From NCBI GenBank assembly GCA_900315595.1, contig OMZQ01000006.1, positions 62,001 to 126,000 of the forward strand: DNA of 64,000 nt, given 5' to 3'. This DNA is from an uncultured Eubacteriales bacterium. GTDB lineage: Bacteria; Bacillota; Clostridia; Oscillospirales; Oscillospiraceae. Positions 32,803 to 40,600 of this stretch are shown piece by piece (the stretch's first letter is position 1; every line of letters begins with the position of its first letter). Made by a program: the position numbers and the translations under genes. The notes under the pieces were generated by a model. The model was not told the DNA's origin, searched no databases, and was given only the letters and a program-made list of their open reading frames with translations.

Positions 32803-35052
32803 ATGGACAAACAAAGCGTATTGCAAGAGCGCTTCGGCTTTCGGTCTTTTCGGGACGGGCAGGAGGCGCTGATTGACGCGATTCTGAGCGGGCGGGACGT
32901 CTTTGGGGTCATGCCCACCGGGGGCGGGAAGAGCCTGTGCTATCAGATTCCGGCCCTGCTGCTGGAGGGGCTGACCCTGGTGGTATCGCCGCTGATCTCG
33001 TTGATGAAGGACCAGGTGGCGGCCCTGAAGGAGGCGGGCATCCCGGCGGCCTTTCTCAATTCCTCCCTGACGCCTGCCCAGCAGCGGGAGGTGCTGCGCC
33101 GGGCCGGGCTGGGGGCCAACCGGCTGATCTACGTGGCCCCGGAGCGGCTTTTGACCGACAGCTTCCTGGCCTTTGCCGCGGGGCAGCGGATCTCTCTGCT
33201 GGCGGTGGACGAGGCCCACTGCGTGAGCCAGTGGGGGCAGGACTTCCGGCCCAACTATCTGGACATCACGGCCTTTGTGCGGCGTCTGTCCCGGCGGCCC
33301 GTACTGGCGGCCTTTACCGCCACGGCCACCGCCGAGGTGGGGGAGGACGTCGTTCGCCTGCTGGAGCTGCGGGAGCCCCTGCGCCTGGTGACGGGCTTCG
33401 ACCGGCCCAATCTGTTCTTCGACGTGCGCCGAGAGCGGAACAAGACGGCCTGGCTCAGGGATTACCTGGAGGCCCACCGGGACAAGAGCGGCATCGTTTA
33501 CTGCGCTACCCGGAAGACCGTGGAGCAGCTCTGCGAAAAGCTCCGGGCCGCCGGCTTCGCGGCGACCCGTTACCATGCGGGCCTGGACGACGCAGAGCGG
33601 CGCGAGAATCAGGAGGACTTCGCTTTTGACCGGGCCACGGTCATGGTTGCCACCAATGCCTTCGGCATGGGCATCGACAAGTCCAACGTCAGCTTCGTGA
33701 TCCACTACAACATGCCCAAGAACATCGAAAGCTACTACCAAGAGGCGGGCCGCGCCGGACGGGACGGAGCCCCTGCCGACTGCGTTCTGCTGTTCTCCCC
33801 CGGAGACGTGATCACAGCGGAATACCTGATTCAGAACGGCAGCGATCGGGAGCAGCTGGACGAGGAGACGCAGACGCGGCTGCTGATTCGGGATATGAAG
33901 CGCCTGCGGCAGATGCAGGCCTACTGCAAAACCGACGGCTGTTACCGGGCCTTTCTTCTGGACTATTTTGGGGAGGCTCATCGCCCAACTTGCGACCGCT
34001 GCGGCAACTGCGTCCAACGGGAGGAGCCTGCTGGGGAGACGGTGGAGGAGGACATCACCCTGGCCGCACAGAAGATCCTCTCCTGCGTTCGTCGGGTGGA
34101 GCGGAAAAACGGAGTGGGTCTGGGTGAAACCATGCTCGTCCTGGTTTTGGCCGGCAGCCGAGACAAGACCCTGCTGTCCCGGGAGTACGATCTGCTCCCC
34201 ACCTACGGCATTATGAAGGAAACAAAGCGTCCTTTACTGCATGAATACATCCGCGAGCTGGTGAAGCAGGGCTATCTGCTTCGTCCGCCCGGAGACTATG
34301 ACGTGCTGATCACCTCGGAGAAGGCCGAAAATGTGCTCTTTCAGAACGAGCAGGTGCTTTGGCGGCACGCAGGTCAGAAAAAACACACGCCGCAGCGTCA
34401 AAAAACCGCCGTCTCCGGAAAACCCGGAGCAGCGGATCAGGACCTGTTTGACCAACTCCGCACCCTGCGGGCAGAGCTGGCCCGGCAGGCCGGGGTCCCG
34501 GCCTATTTGATCTTCCATGACGCAACGTTGCTGAACATTGCGAGCGCAAAGCCCTCCACAGAAGCAGAGCTGCTGGCAATCTCCGGCGTCGGCGAACAGA
34601 AAGCGAAAAAATACGGCCAGGCAGTTTTGGCCGTGATTGCCGAATGGAAGCAGGAGCAGCAGGCGAAGATGCCCGCCAAAGCAAAGAAGAAGGAGCCCCA
34701 GCCGCCCCTTCGCCTGACGCCGGAGCAGCTGGCCCGGTATGTCTGCGACCCGGATGGGATTTCCATGACAGAGTTTGCCCGGCGGCTGACCGCCCTGAAG
34801 GATGCAAACGAGGCAGGAGAGCTCACCGGCAGGCAGCTTTCCGATCAGCTGCTGGCTGAGGGATACTTGAAGGAGCAAAGCTCCGAAGCGGACAATCTAC
34901 GCCGTCGTCCCACCCCTGCCGGAGAATCCGTCGGCATTACGCTGACGGAGCGTACCGGAAAAGACGGCAGGCCGTTTACCATGGTTACACTGACCGAGCA
35001 GGCCCAGCGCTGGCTGCTTATCCGCCTGTCGGAGGGGCTCATCATGGAATAG
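32803..35052 (+). CDS. recQ: ATP-dependent DNA helicase RecQ
   Basis: A 749-residue 3'-5' DNA helicase. The core has MPTGGGKSLCYQIPAL near residues 39-54, VDEAHCVSQWGQDFRP near 140, and FTATAT and QEAGRAGRDG near 320. A zinc-binding Cys set (CKTDGCYR, CDRCGNC) and an RQC winged-helix region cover about 370-530. An HRDC-like segment with ISGVGEQKAKKYG lies near 590. The last 110 residues form a further small winged-helix-like domain (MTEFARRL, GRPFTMVTLTEQAQ). I chose ATG 32803 with AAGGAGATAAACGG upstream. The gene follows the TOTE gene by 40 nt and is probably co-transcribed. Confidence 0.95.
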   Translation: MDKQSVLQERFGFRSFRDGQEALIDAILSGRDVFGVMPTGGGKSLCYQIPALLLEGLTLVVSPLISLMKDQVAALKEAGIPAAFLNSSLTPAQQREVLRRAGLGANRLIYVAPERLLTDSFLAFAAGQRISLLAVDEAHCVSQWGQDFRPNYLDITAFVRRLSRRPVLAAFTATATAEVGEDVVRLLELREPLRLVTGFDRPNLFFDVRRERNKTAWLRDYLEAHRDKSGIVYCATRKTVEQLCEKLRAAGFAATRYHAGLDDAERRENQEDFAFDRATVMVATNAFGMGIDKSNVSFVIHYNMPKNIESYYQEAGRAGRDGAPADCVLLFSPGDVITAEYLIQNGSDREQLDEETQTRLLIRDMKRLRQMQAYCKTDGCYRAFLLDYFGEAHRPTCDRCGNCVQREEPAGETVEEDITLAAQKILSCVRRVERKNGVGLGETMLVLVLAGSRDKTLLSREYDLLPTYGIMKETKRPLLHEYIRELVKQGYLLRPPGDYDVLITSEKAENVLFQNEQVLWRHAGQKKHTPQRQKTAVSGKPGAADQDLFDQLRTLRAELARQAGVPAYLIFHDATLLNIASAKPSTEAELLAISGVGEQKAKKYGQAVLAVIAEWKQEQQAKMPAKAKKKEPQPPLRLTPEQLARYVCDPDGISMTEFARRLTALKDANEAGELTGRQLSDQLLAEGYLKEQSSEADNLRRRPTPAGESVGITLTERTGKDGRPFTMVTLTEQAQRWLLIRLSEGLIME

Positions 35053-35083
35053 CCGCGTGTCCGGAGGGGCACACGGAAAACAT

Positions 35084-35124
35084 GGCAAGGATCGACCTGG
35101 TTTTGGTCGATCCTCGCCGTTTTT
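35084..35124 (+). terminator. Terminator of the AAA-TOTE-recQ cassette
   Basis: A 14-bp stem with one mismatch (35084-35097 with 35105-35118, core AGGATCGACC) is followed by GTTTTTG. It also lies just past the stop of the convergent spore-protein gene. Confidence 0.85.
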
Positions 35125-35128
35125 GTGC

Positions 35129-35386
35129 CTACGCCGTGATGCGGGCTGTGTAAGTCAGCCTCATGCAATGGCCCTCTGCATTGCGGTTGATGCGCTGCGT
35201 TTTCACTGTTCGTACGGTCGTCACGTTCTTGACCATCTGGCCGCCGATGGAGCCGGCTTCGCGAGAGGTCAGGTCGCCGTTGTAGCCGTCCTTGAGGTTC
35301 ACGCCGACCTCGGAGGCAGCCTGCATCTTGAACTGGTCCATGCCCTGCTTGGCTTCGGGAACGTTGATCCGGTTGTTGCTCTTCAT
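35129..35386 (-). CDS. Alpha/beta-type small acid-soluble spore protein
   Basis: An 85-residue protein with the family core VPEAKQGMDQFKMQAASEVG, then GVNL, then LTSREAGSIGGQMVKN. Such proteins coat spore DNA and protect it from UV and heat; the GPR protease would normally cut in the EVGVNL-like region. It is expressed in the forespore, so the host should sporulate. The tail after GGQMVKN (TTVRTVKTQRINRNAEG and so on) does not look like the usual short ending. I prefer ATG 35386 (AAGGAG 9 nt upstream); ATG 35392 is in frame but too close to the site. Confidence 0.85.
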   Translation of the reverse strand: MKSNNRINVPEAKQGMDQFKMQAASEVGVNLKDGYNGDLTSREAGSIGGQMVKNVTTVRTVKTQRINRNAEGHCMRLTYTARITA

Positions 35387-35719
35387 TTTCATGCTCTCCT
35401 TCTTTTTTTGCCGGGGAAGCGCCTGACTTCGGCGGGCCGCTTCCCCGTCCCTGCGCAGGATCGCGCAGCCATCGGGAGCATTCCGCATTCGTCTTCGCCT
35501 GTCCGGCTTCATTTGGCTTTCGCCGCTCATAGTTTGACCGTATTCGCCCCGGATATACAAAAAGAAGCTGGTAATATTTGCTGAAGCCGCGCGAAAGCGG
35601 AATTGCGGCTTCAGCGCCGGCCTTCGGATCATTCTTATCCAAGCAAAAAGGTGCCTCCTTCTCTTCTGCATCAATGATCCACTAAGAATTAATCAACGTA
35701 TTCTGATTTCAATAATCTC
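35387..35719. other. Intergenic stretch between the spore protein and blaI-like genes
   Basis: Holds no convincing gene. GGGGAAGCG (35413-35421) pairs perfectly with CGCTTCCCC (35438-35446), giving a hairpin in the 5' leader of the spore-protein message just before its ribosome site. On that strand it is followed by A residues, so it is not a terminator and may affect stability or translation. No forespore promoter was identified with confidence. Confidence 0.45.
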
Positions 35720-35769
35720 TTGACAAATTCTCTCTACAAGTGTAAAATAAAATCGTACTACAGATGTAG
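35720..35769 (+). promoter_or_regulatory. BlaI-type promoter with two operators
   Basis: TTGACA (35720-35725), a 17-nt spacer and TAAAAT (35743-35748). One operator-like dyad, CTACA-AG-TGTAA (35734-35745), lies between the -35 and -10. A second, perfect one, CTACA-GA-TGTAG (35758-35769), lies over the start of transcription. TACA/TGTA dyads are the hallmark of BlaI/MecI/CopY binding, so the pair is autoregulated. Confidence 0.8.
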
Positions 35770-35782
35770 AGGAGATGATTCC

Positions 35783-36160
35783 ATGGCTGACAAGAAGCTC
35801 CGGCTGCCGGACGCGGAGCTGGAGGTCATGCAGCTGCTGTGGTCGCTGCCTGCGCCAGCTGCGCGGGCGACGGTGGAGACGGAGATGGAAAAGCTGCGCC
35901 CCATGGCCCAGACCACCCTGCTGACGCTGCTCTCCCGGCTGGCGGAGAAGGGCTTTGTGCGCATCGAGAAGCGGGGCCGATCCAGCTTCTATACGCCCCT
36001 GATCCGTCGGGGAGACTACCAGGCTCGGCAGAGCAAGCGCTTTTTGGATCAGGTCTTCGGTGGCAGCATCCCCGCTTTTGCCTCGGCTCTGACGGCCTCC
36101 GGCATCCCGAAGGAGGATCTGGAGGAGCTTCGGCGCCTGCTGGAGGAAGGGAAGCTGTGA
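35783..36160 (+). CDS. BlaI/MecI/CopY-family repressor
   Basis: A 125-residue winged-helix repressor: MADKKLRLPDAELEVMQLLW, then VETEMEKLRPMAQTTLLTLLSRLAEKGFVRIEKRG, then a C-terminal dimerisation helix. In known systems the membrane metalloprotease partner triggers cleavage of the repressor when a beta-lactam or other signal is sensed. GAGGAG precedes the ATG. Two matching dyads sit in its own promoter. It overlaps the M56 peptidase gene by 4 nt. Confidence 0.92.
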   Translation: MADKKLRLPDAELEVMQLLWSLPAPAARATVETEMEKLRPMAQTTLLTLLSRLAEKGFVRIEKRGRSSFYTPLIRRGDYQARQSKRFLDQVFGGSIPAFASALTASGIPKEDLEELRRLLEEGKL

Positions 36161-37587
36161 GGGAGAATCTGCTATTAATGCTGCTCTCTGCTGTGTTATG
36201 GAGCGGTCTGACCACATTCCTATACTGGCGCGAGAACAATCGTGAACGCTTCTCCAGATTATATTCCGCTTATGTCCCACAGTTCTGTCTGCTCATTCCT
36301 GTCTATACTCTGCTGCTGCCCAAGTACAAACGGATCATGTTCCTCCACGGGGCGCTGCAGCTGTTGCCGGGCCTCCTCCTGCTTACGCTCCTGCTGCAAG
36401 CCTGTTCTCCCCGGCTGAGAAGGCTGTTTTCCGCCCGAAGCTGCGCGGACCTGTGGCTTCTTCCGGGCTTGTTGACATATACCTTTCTGTATCGTTGGTA
36501 CGCGACGCCGGATCCCTGGCTGACGCTCCGCGTGCCGGGCTTGCTCTTCCGGCTGCTGCTGGAATTATGGTTTGCCGGTTTCTGCGCGGTCATGAGTTGG
36601 AAAATCGTCGGGCATCTTCGCTTTCGACGGATGATCCTCCAGCGCGCGGTCCCGGTCTCCCGTCAGGAACGCGCCTTGTTTCGCCAGATTTGGTCGGATC
36701 TGGACCCGAAGGATCGCCGCTTGGGCAAGCGGGTGAAGCTTGTTTACGCGCCTTCTCTCTCCTCCCCTCTTACGGTCGGGCTCTTCTCCAGGACGGTCTG
36801 CCTGGCCCTGCCCCTGCGCGAATACAGCGAAGAGGAACTGCGCCTGATCTTCCGGCATGAGAGCATCCATCTGCTGCGCCGGGACAACCTGACCAAGTTC
36901 TCCATTGGTTTCCTCTGCGCCTTCGGCTGGTTCATCCCCTCGGCCTGGATGGTCATGCGTCGGGCGGCGGAGGACCTGGAGCTCTGCTGCGACGAGCTGG
37001 TCACCGAGGGCATGGAGCAAGCAGAACGGAAAGAATACGCGCATCTGCTGCTGTGCAGCGCCGGGACCGAACGGGGCTTTACCACCTGCCTCTCCGCTTC
37101 GGCGAAGGGACTTCGCTACCGGCTGCGCCGGGTCATGCATCCCTACGGGAAAAGCGCAATCGTGCTGATTGCTTTGCTGACGGCGGTGTTTGTATTTTTC
37201 AGCAGCACGGTGGGTGTGGAATTGGATATGGGTACCGTACAGGCCGCGTTTCAGGAGCGGGGTCAGCGCTGGCACGTCAGCGCCATTGACCCGGGCCGGG
37301 GCATGGAGCCCGTCACGGATCCTGCTGTGACAGAGGCTGTGGAGGCGTATCTTGGGAAGCTGAAGCTTACCCGGCCCTTATGGGTCTTGCAAGCCCCCGC
37401 TGATAAAGTCGCCGGGCAGGTCTACGTGACGTTGACGGGAGAGGATGGTCGGACGGCAGTCCTGTGCCTTCGGGAAAACGAGCTGTATTATTTGCTGCCG
37501 GAGGACACAGGTCCGAAGCCCCTATACCGGATCATCGGGGACTTTGACATCGACGCTTTGCGGCTCATGGCAGCCCAGTCGGGGTAA
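36157..37587 (+). CDS. BlaR1/MecR1-like M56 membrane metallopeptidase
   Basis: A 476-residue membrane protein starting at GTG 36157, which overlaps the repressor stop. Four hydrophobic segments flank the cytoplasmic zinc-protease domain, with RHESIHLLRRDN (HExxH) near residue 234 and ELCCDELV as the downstream Glu region. After the last helix (about 340-357) only about 120 extracellular residues remain. This is much too short for the penicillin-binding sensor domain of BlaR1/MecR1, so the signal is probably not a classical beta-lactam. No beta-lactamase gene is adjacent. It is expected to inactivate the repressor upstream. Confidence 0.85.
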   Translation: MRENLLLMLLSAVLWSGLTTFLYWRENNRERFSRLYSAYVPQFCLLIPVYTLLLPKYKRIMFLHGALQLLPGLLLLTLLLQACSPRLRRLFSARSCADLWLLPGLLTYTFLYRWYATPDPWLTLRVPGLLFRLLLELWFAGFCAVMSWKIVGHLRFRRMILQRAVPVSRQERALFRQIWSDLDPKDRRLGKRVKLVYAPSLSSPLTVGLFSRTVCLALPLREYSEEELRLIFRHESIHLLRRDNLTKFSIGFLCAFGWFIPSAWMVMRRAAEDLELCCDELVTEGMEQAERKEYAHLLLCSAGTERGFTTCLSASAKGLRYRLRRVMHPYGKSAIVLIALLTAVFVFFSSTVGVELDMGTVQAAFQERGQRWHVSAIDPGRGMEPVTDPAVTEAVEAYLGKLKLTRPLWVLQAPADKVAGQVYVTLTGEDGRTAVLCLRENELYYLLPEDTGPKPLYRIIGDFDIDALRLMAAQSG

Positions 37588-37821
37588 CTATTGCTTATAA
37601 CGGTCTTGAGGCATACCAGATAATGAGCCAACCTCCCACAGGTCGTCATGCGATCTATGGGAGGTTTTTCTTTGTTCAATCCTCCAGCCTGTGCTTGAAT
37701 ATGCCCTGCAAGTACTTCCCAAGGTCGCCGCAGAGGACGAGCTGAACATCTTCCCATGGGAAAACCGGAGGGTTTTACGGAACTGCTTCGCGGAAAACGG
37801 CGAATCCTGCAAAAATACGGA
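37588..37821. other. Intergenic stretch with coding-like remnant
   Basis: After the terminator, positions about 37676-37824 read as an open frame without a start codon or ribosome site (PVLEYALQVLPKVAAEDELN and on). In another frame an ATG at 37756 opens MGKPEGFTELLRGKRR. The DNA at 37759-37797 resembles 15803-15841. This looks like the remains of a small gene or a dispersed repeat. Nothing intact was seen. Confidence 0.35.
37630..37674 (+). terminator. Terminator of the BlaI-M56 operon
   Basis: AACCTCCCA (37630-37638) pairs perfectly with TGGGAGGTT (37658-37666), followed by TTTCTTTG. Confidence 0.8.
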
Positions 37822-37850
37822 TTGAAGAATGGGAAAAGCTTTGGTATAAT
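37822..37850 (+). promoter_or_regulatory. Promoter of the P-type ATPase gene
   Basis: TTGAAG (37822-37827), a 17-nt spacer and TATAAT (37845-37850). Transcription would begin near 37857, leaving about 210 nt of leader with no recognised riboswitch class before the ATG at 38068. Confidence 0.65.
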
Positions 37851-38067
37851 AAATGACCGGTTTCGGGGCGTGATCTGCAAACGGACGGCAGGGCTGTGAT
37901 CGGGCGAGGATTCCGGCAGCTTCCGGGTACGCAGACCATCTTTCCCGCGGCGGCGAAGAAGACCGTCCCGGACACGAACGACTTGAACGCTTCCGGTCAG
38001 AGCGATCTGACGCGGAAGCTGCAATTCATCCTGCAAACGCGCCGTATACGCGGCGGAGGAGTGATCC

Positions 38068-40452
38068 ATGAACAAACAACAATCCCGCATCGAACCGGCA
38101 CAAGGCGAGCTTCGTATTCCCGTCGGTCTGCCTGCGGATTTCGTGCCCACCGAAAGCGGCGGTCTGACCGCCGCGCAGGCTGCGCGGCGGGCGGAGGCCG
38201 GACAGGCGAACCGCCAGACCCGCGACCCCGGCAAGTCCACCGGGCAGATCGTTGCGGAAAATCTTTTTACTCTCTTTAATCTGCTGAACTTCGCGCTGGC
38301 GATCTGTCTGGCGCTGGTCGGCTCGTGGCGGAACATGCTCTTTCTGGGCGTCGTTTTTTCCAACACGCTGATCGGCACGGTTCAGTCCATCCGGGCCCGA
38401 CAAACGCTGAACAAGCTCCGTCTGCTCCAGACCCGGAACGCCCATCCCATCCGCGACGGGCAGGAGGTCGAATGTCCGCCGGAGGAGCTGGTGCTGGGCG
38501 ACCTGGTGGTCCTGCGGGCCGGGGAACAGCTCCCCGCCGACGCCATCGTGCGTGAGGGCCGCTGTGCCGCCGACGAATCCCTTCTGACCGGCGAGAGCGA
38601 GCCCGTGGTCCGGCAGGAGGGCGACTGGCTGATGTCCGGGAGCTTCCTGACCGAGGGCAAGGTCACGGCCCAGCTCGCAGCCGTGGGCGACGATTCCTAC
38701 GCCGCGCGGCTGATGCGGAGCGCGCGTGTGATCCGCACGCCCAAGTCCGAGCTGATGACGGAGCTCAACCATCTGGTCAGTCTGGTCAGCCGGATCCTTG
38801 TGCCGATCGGCATTCTGCTGTTCTGCCGGGAATACTTTCTTCAGCACGCTCCGATCCAACAGGCCGTTCCCGAGGCCGTGGCCGCGATGATCGGCATGAT
38901 CCCCGAGGGTCTGATCCTTCTGACCTCCGTGGCGCTGCTGGCGGGTGTGGTCAAGCTTGGCAAGCGGCAGACCCTGGTGCAGGAGCTCTTCGGCATCGAG
39001 AGCCTGGCCCGGGTAGACGTCCTCTGCGTGGACAAGACCGGAACCCTGACCACGGGCGAGATGACGCTGGACGAAACGATCCCGATGGATGCGGACGAGG
39101 CCGAGCTGAACGCAGCCGCAGCCCGCTTCCTCGGCGCGTTCGAGGCAGCGTCCGGAACGCTCCGCGCGCTGGCGGACGCGATCCCCGCCGCGGAGAACAC
39201 CGCCCTTGCGACCCTCCCCTTCTCCTCGGCGCGGAAGAAATCCGCGGCCAGCTTCTCCGACGGGACGACGCTGATCCTCGGCGCGCCGTCCTTCGTGCTG
39301 GACGCCGTGCCCGATCGCGTGACCGAGGCAAGCGAGCAGGGCTACCGCGTGCTTGCTCTGGCGGAGGCGGAAGGCGCGATCTCCGGGACCGAGCTTCCGC
39401 CCGTCCGGCGCTGTCTCGGTCTCTTCCTTCTGCGCGATACGCTGCGGCCCTCGGTCAAGGACACTCTGGCCTGGTTCTCGCGCGAGGGCGTCTCAGTGCG
39501 GGTCCTTTCGGGCGACGATCCGCGAACCGTTTCGGCGGTGGCGCGGACGCTGGAGCTGCCCGGAGCCGACCGAATTGCGGACTGCTCCCTTCTCAGCGAC
39601 GACGAGCTCCGCGCTGCGGCAGCGGACAAGGTGATCTTCGGACGGCTGACCCCGGCGCGGAAACAGATTTTGGTGGAGGCGCTCAAGGCGGATGGACACA
39701 GCGTTGCCATGACCGGCGACGGCGTGAACGACATTCCCTCGCTCAAGGCGGCAGACTGCTCCATCGCCATCGGCGGCGGCGCGGAGGCCACGGAGCATGC
39801 GGCGCAGATTGTCCTGTTGGACCGCGACTTCAACTCGCTCCCCGCCGTGGTGGCGGAGGGCCGCCGCGTGATCGGCAATATTACCAGAACCGCTTCGTTG
39901 TATCTGGTGAAAACGCTGTATTCCTTTGTGCTGGGGCTGATCATGGTCTTCCTGCCCCTGCGCTATCCCTTCCAGCCCATCCATCTGACCCTGATCAGCG
40001 CCTTGAGCATCGGAACGCCCTCCTTCTTCCTGGCCCTGGAGCCGAGCTCTGAGCGGGCGTCCGGGCATTTCCTCAAGCGGATCCTCCTGCGGGCGGTCCC
40101 GGGGGCCCTGGCCGTTGTCTGCTGCGCGATCGCCTCGATGATCCTGTCCCATCGCGGCGCGGGCCATACCGTTGCCGCAACGATGGCCGCCGTCGCCGCC
40201 GGCTGGATCGGGCTTGCGAATCTGGCGCTGACCTGCCGCCCGTTTACCAGACTGCGCGTCGCCGTCTGCATTGCAATGGTGATCGGCTACGTCGGCGCGC
40301 TGGCATTCCTGCCGAAGCTGTTTTTGCTTGAGATTTACGCGATGACCGGAACAAACTGGCTTCAGCTCGGCGCAATCACGGTCGGCGGCCTGGCTGTCCT
40401 TCTGGTCGGAACGAAGGCTTTGACCCCGGCGGTCCGGCGGCTGGAGCATTGA
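38068..40452 (+). CDS. P-type cation ATPase, CtpE/YfgQ-like
   Basis: A 794-residue P-type ATPase. The actuator has LLTGESEPV, the phosphorylation site is DKTGTLTTGE with Asp near residue 322, the hinge is MTGDGVNDIPSLKAADCSIA near 550-570, and about ten membrane helices are seen. The M4 motif is PEGL (MIGMIPEGLILL), as in the CtpE subgroup, not PEGLP of Ca2+-ATPases or CPC of heavy-metal pumps. Mycobacterial CtpE takes up Ca2+, but ion specificity here is inference. GGCGGAGGAG precedes the ATG. It is apparently monocistronic. Confidence 0.88.
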   Translation: MNKQQSRIEPAQGELRIPVGLPADFVPTESGGLTAAQAARRAEAGQANRQTRDPGKSTGQIVAENLFTLFNLLNFALAICLALVGSWRNMLFLGVVFSNTLIGTVQSIRARQTLNKLRLLQTRNAHPIRDGQEVECPPEELVLGDLVVLRAGEQLPADAIVREGRCAADESLLTGESEPVVRQEGDWLMSGSFLTEGKVTAQLAAVGDDSYAARLMRSARVIRTPKSELMTELNHLVSLVSRILVPIGILLFCREYFLQHAPIQQAVPEAVAAMIGMIPEGLILLTSVALLAGVVKLGKRQTLVQELFGIESLARVDVLCVDKTGTLTTGEMTLDETIPMDADEAELNAAAARFLGAFEAASGTLRALADAIPAAENTALATLPFSSARKKSAASFSDGTTLILGAPSFVLDAVPDRVTEASEQGYRVLALAEAEGAISGTELPPVRRCLGLFLLRDTLRPSVKDTLAWFSREGVSVRVLSGDDPRTVSAVARTLELPGADRIADCSLLSDDELRAAAADKVIFGRLTPARKQILVEALKADGHSVAMTGDGVNDIPSLKAADCSIAIGGGAEATEHAAQIVLLDRDFNSLPAVVAEGRRVIGNITRTASLYLVKTLYSFVLGLIMVFLPLRYPFQPIHLTLISALSIGTPSFFLALEPSSERASGHFLKRILLRAVPGALAVVCCAIASMILSHRGAGHTVAATMAAVAAGWIGLANLALTCRPFTRLRVAVCIAMVIGYVGALAFLPKLFLLEIYAMTGTNWLQLGAITVGGLAVLLVGTKALTPAVRRLEH

Positions 40453-40456
40453 TCTC

Positions 40457-40500
40457 GTTTCCTGTACCGGCCGCAAACGTTTCCTGTACCGGCCGCAAAC
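40457..40500 (+). repeat. Perfect tandem duplication of a 22-bp unit
   Basis: Two identical 22-bp copies (40457-40478 and 40479-40500) lie head to tail just after the ATPase stop. Each begins GTTT and ends AAAC, with CCTGTACCGGCCG inside, so each unit also has dyad character around CCGG. They stop 7 nt before the -35 of the next promoter and could be a repressor site pair or a replication-slippage duplication. Confidence 0.85.
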
Positions 40501-40506
40501 TTCTGC

Positions 40507-40535
40507 TTGCATTCTGCCGGGCGATGTGCTATAGT
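40507..40535 (+). promoter_or_regulatory. Promoter of the queuosine-precursor transporter gene
   Basis: TTGCAT (40507-40512), a 17-nt spacer and TATAGT (40530-40535). Transcription would start near 40542, only about 13 nt before the riboswitch-like stem. Confidence 0.75.
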
Positions 40536-40554
40536 AGGGGGCGCAACTGAATAA

Positions 40555-40590
40555 CGGTGTTCTTGATAACCACCGCAAAAAAACAAGGAG
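40555..40590 (+). promoter_or_regulatory. PreQ1-I riboswitch-like element
   Basis: Stem P1 is CGGTG (40555-40559) with CACCG (40571-40575), around a loop TTCTTGATAAC. It is followed by an A-rich tail, CAAAAAAACAAGGAG, that contains the Shine-Dalgarno sequence. This layout, with a loop ending in AUAAC and an AACAAGG tail forming the pseudoknot, closely follows translational preQ1-I aptamers such as that of Thermoanaerobacter. The downstream gene is a YhhQ-family queuosine-precursor transporter, which fits. Binding of preQ1 should hide the ribosome site. Confidence 0.82.
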
Positions 40591-40600
40591 TGTATTTCCC

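Noticed and set aside
37756..37899. Small plus-strand gene starting MGKPEGFTELL
   Set aside because: No ribosome site, and the consensus promoter of the P-type ATPase lies inside it. Kept only as a possible remnant.
40457..40500. CRISPR array
   Set aside because: Only two directly adjacent 22-bp copies with no spacers and no cas genes.
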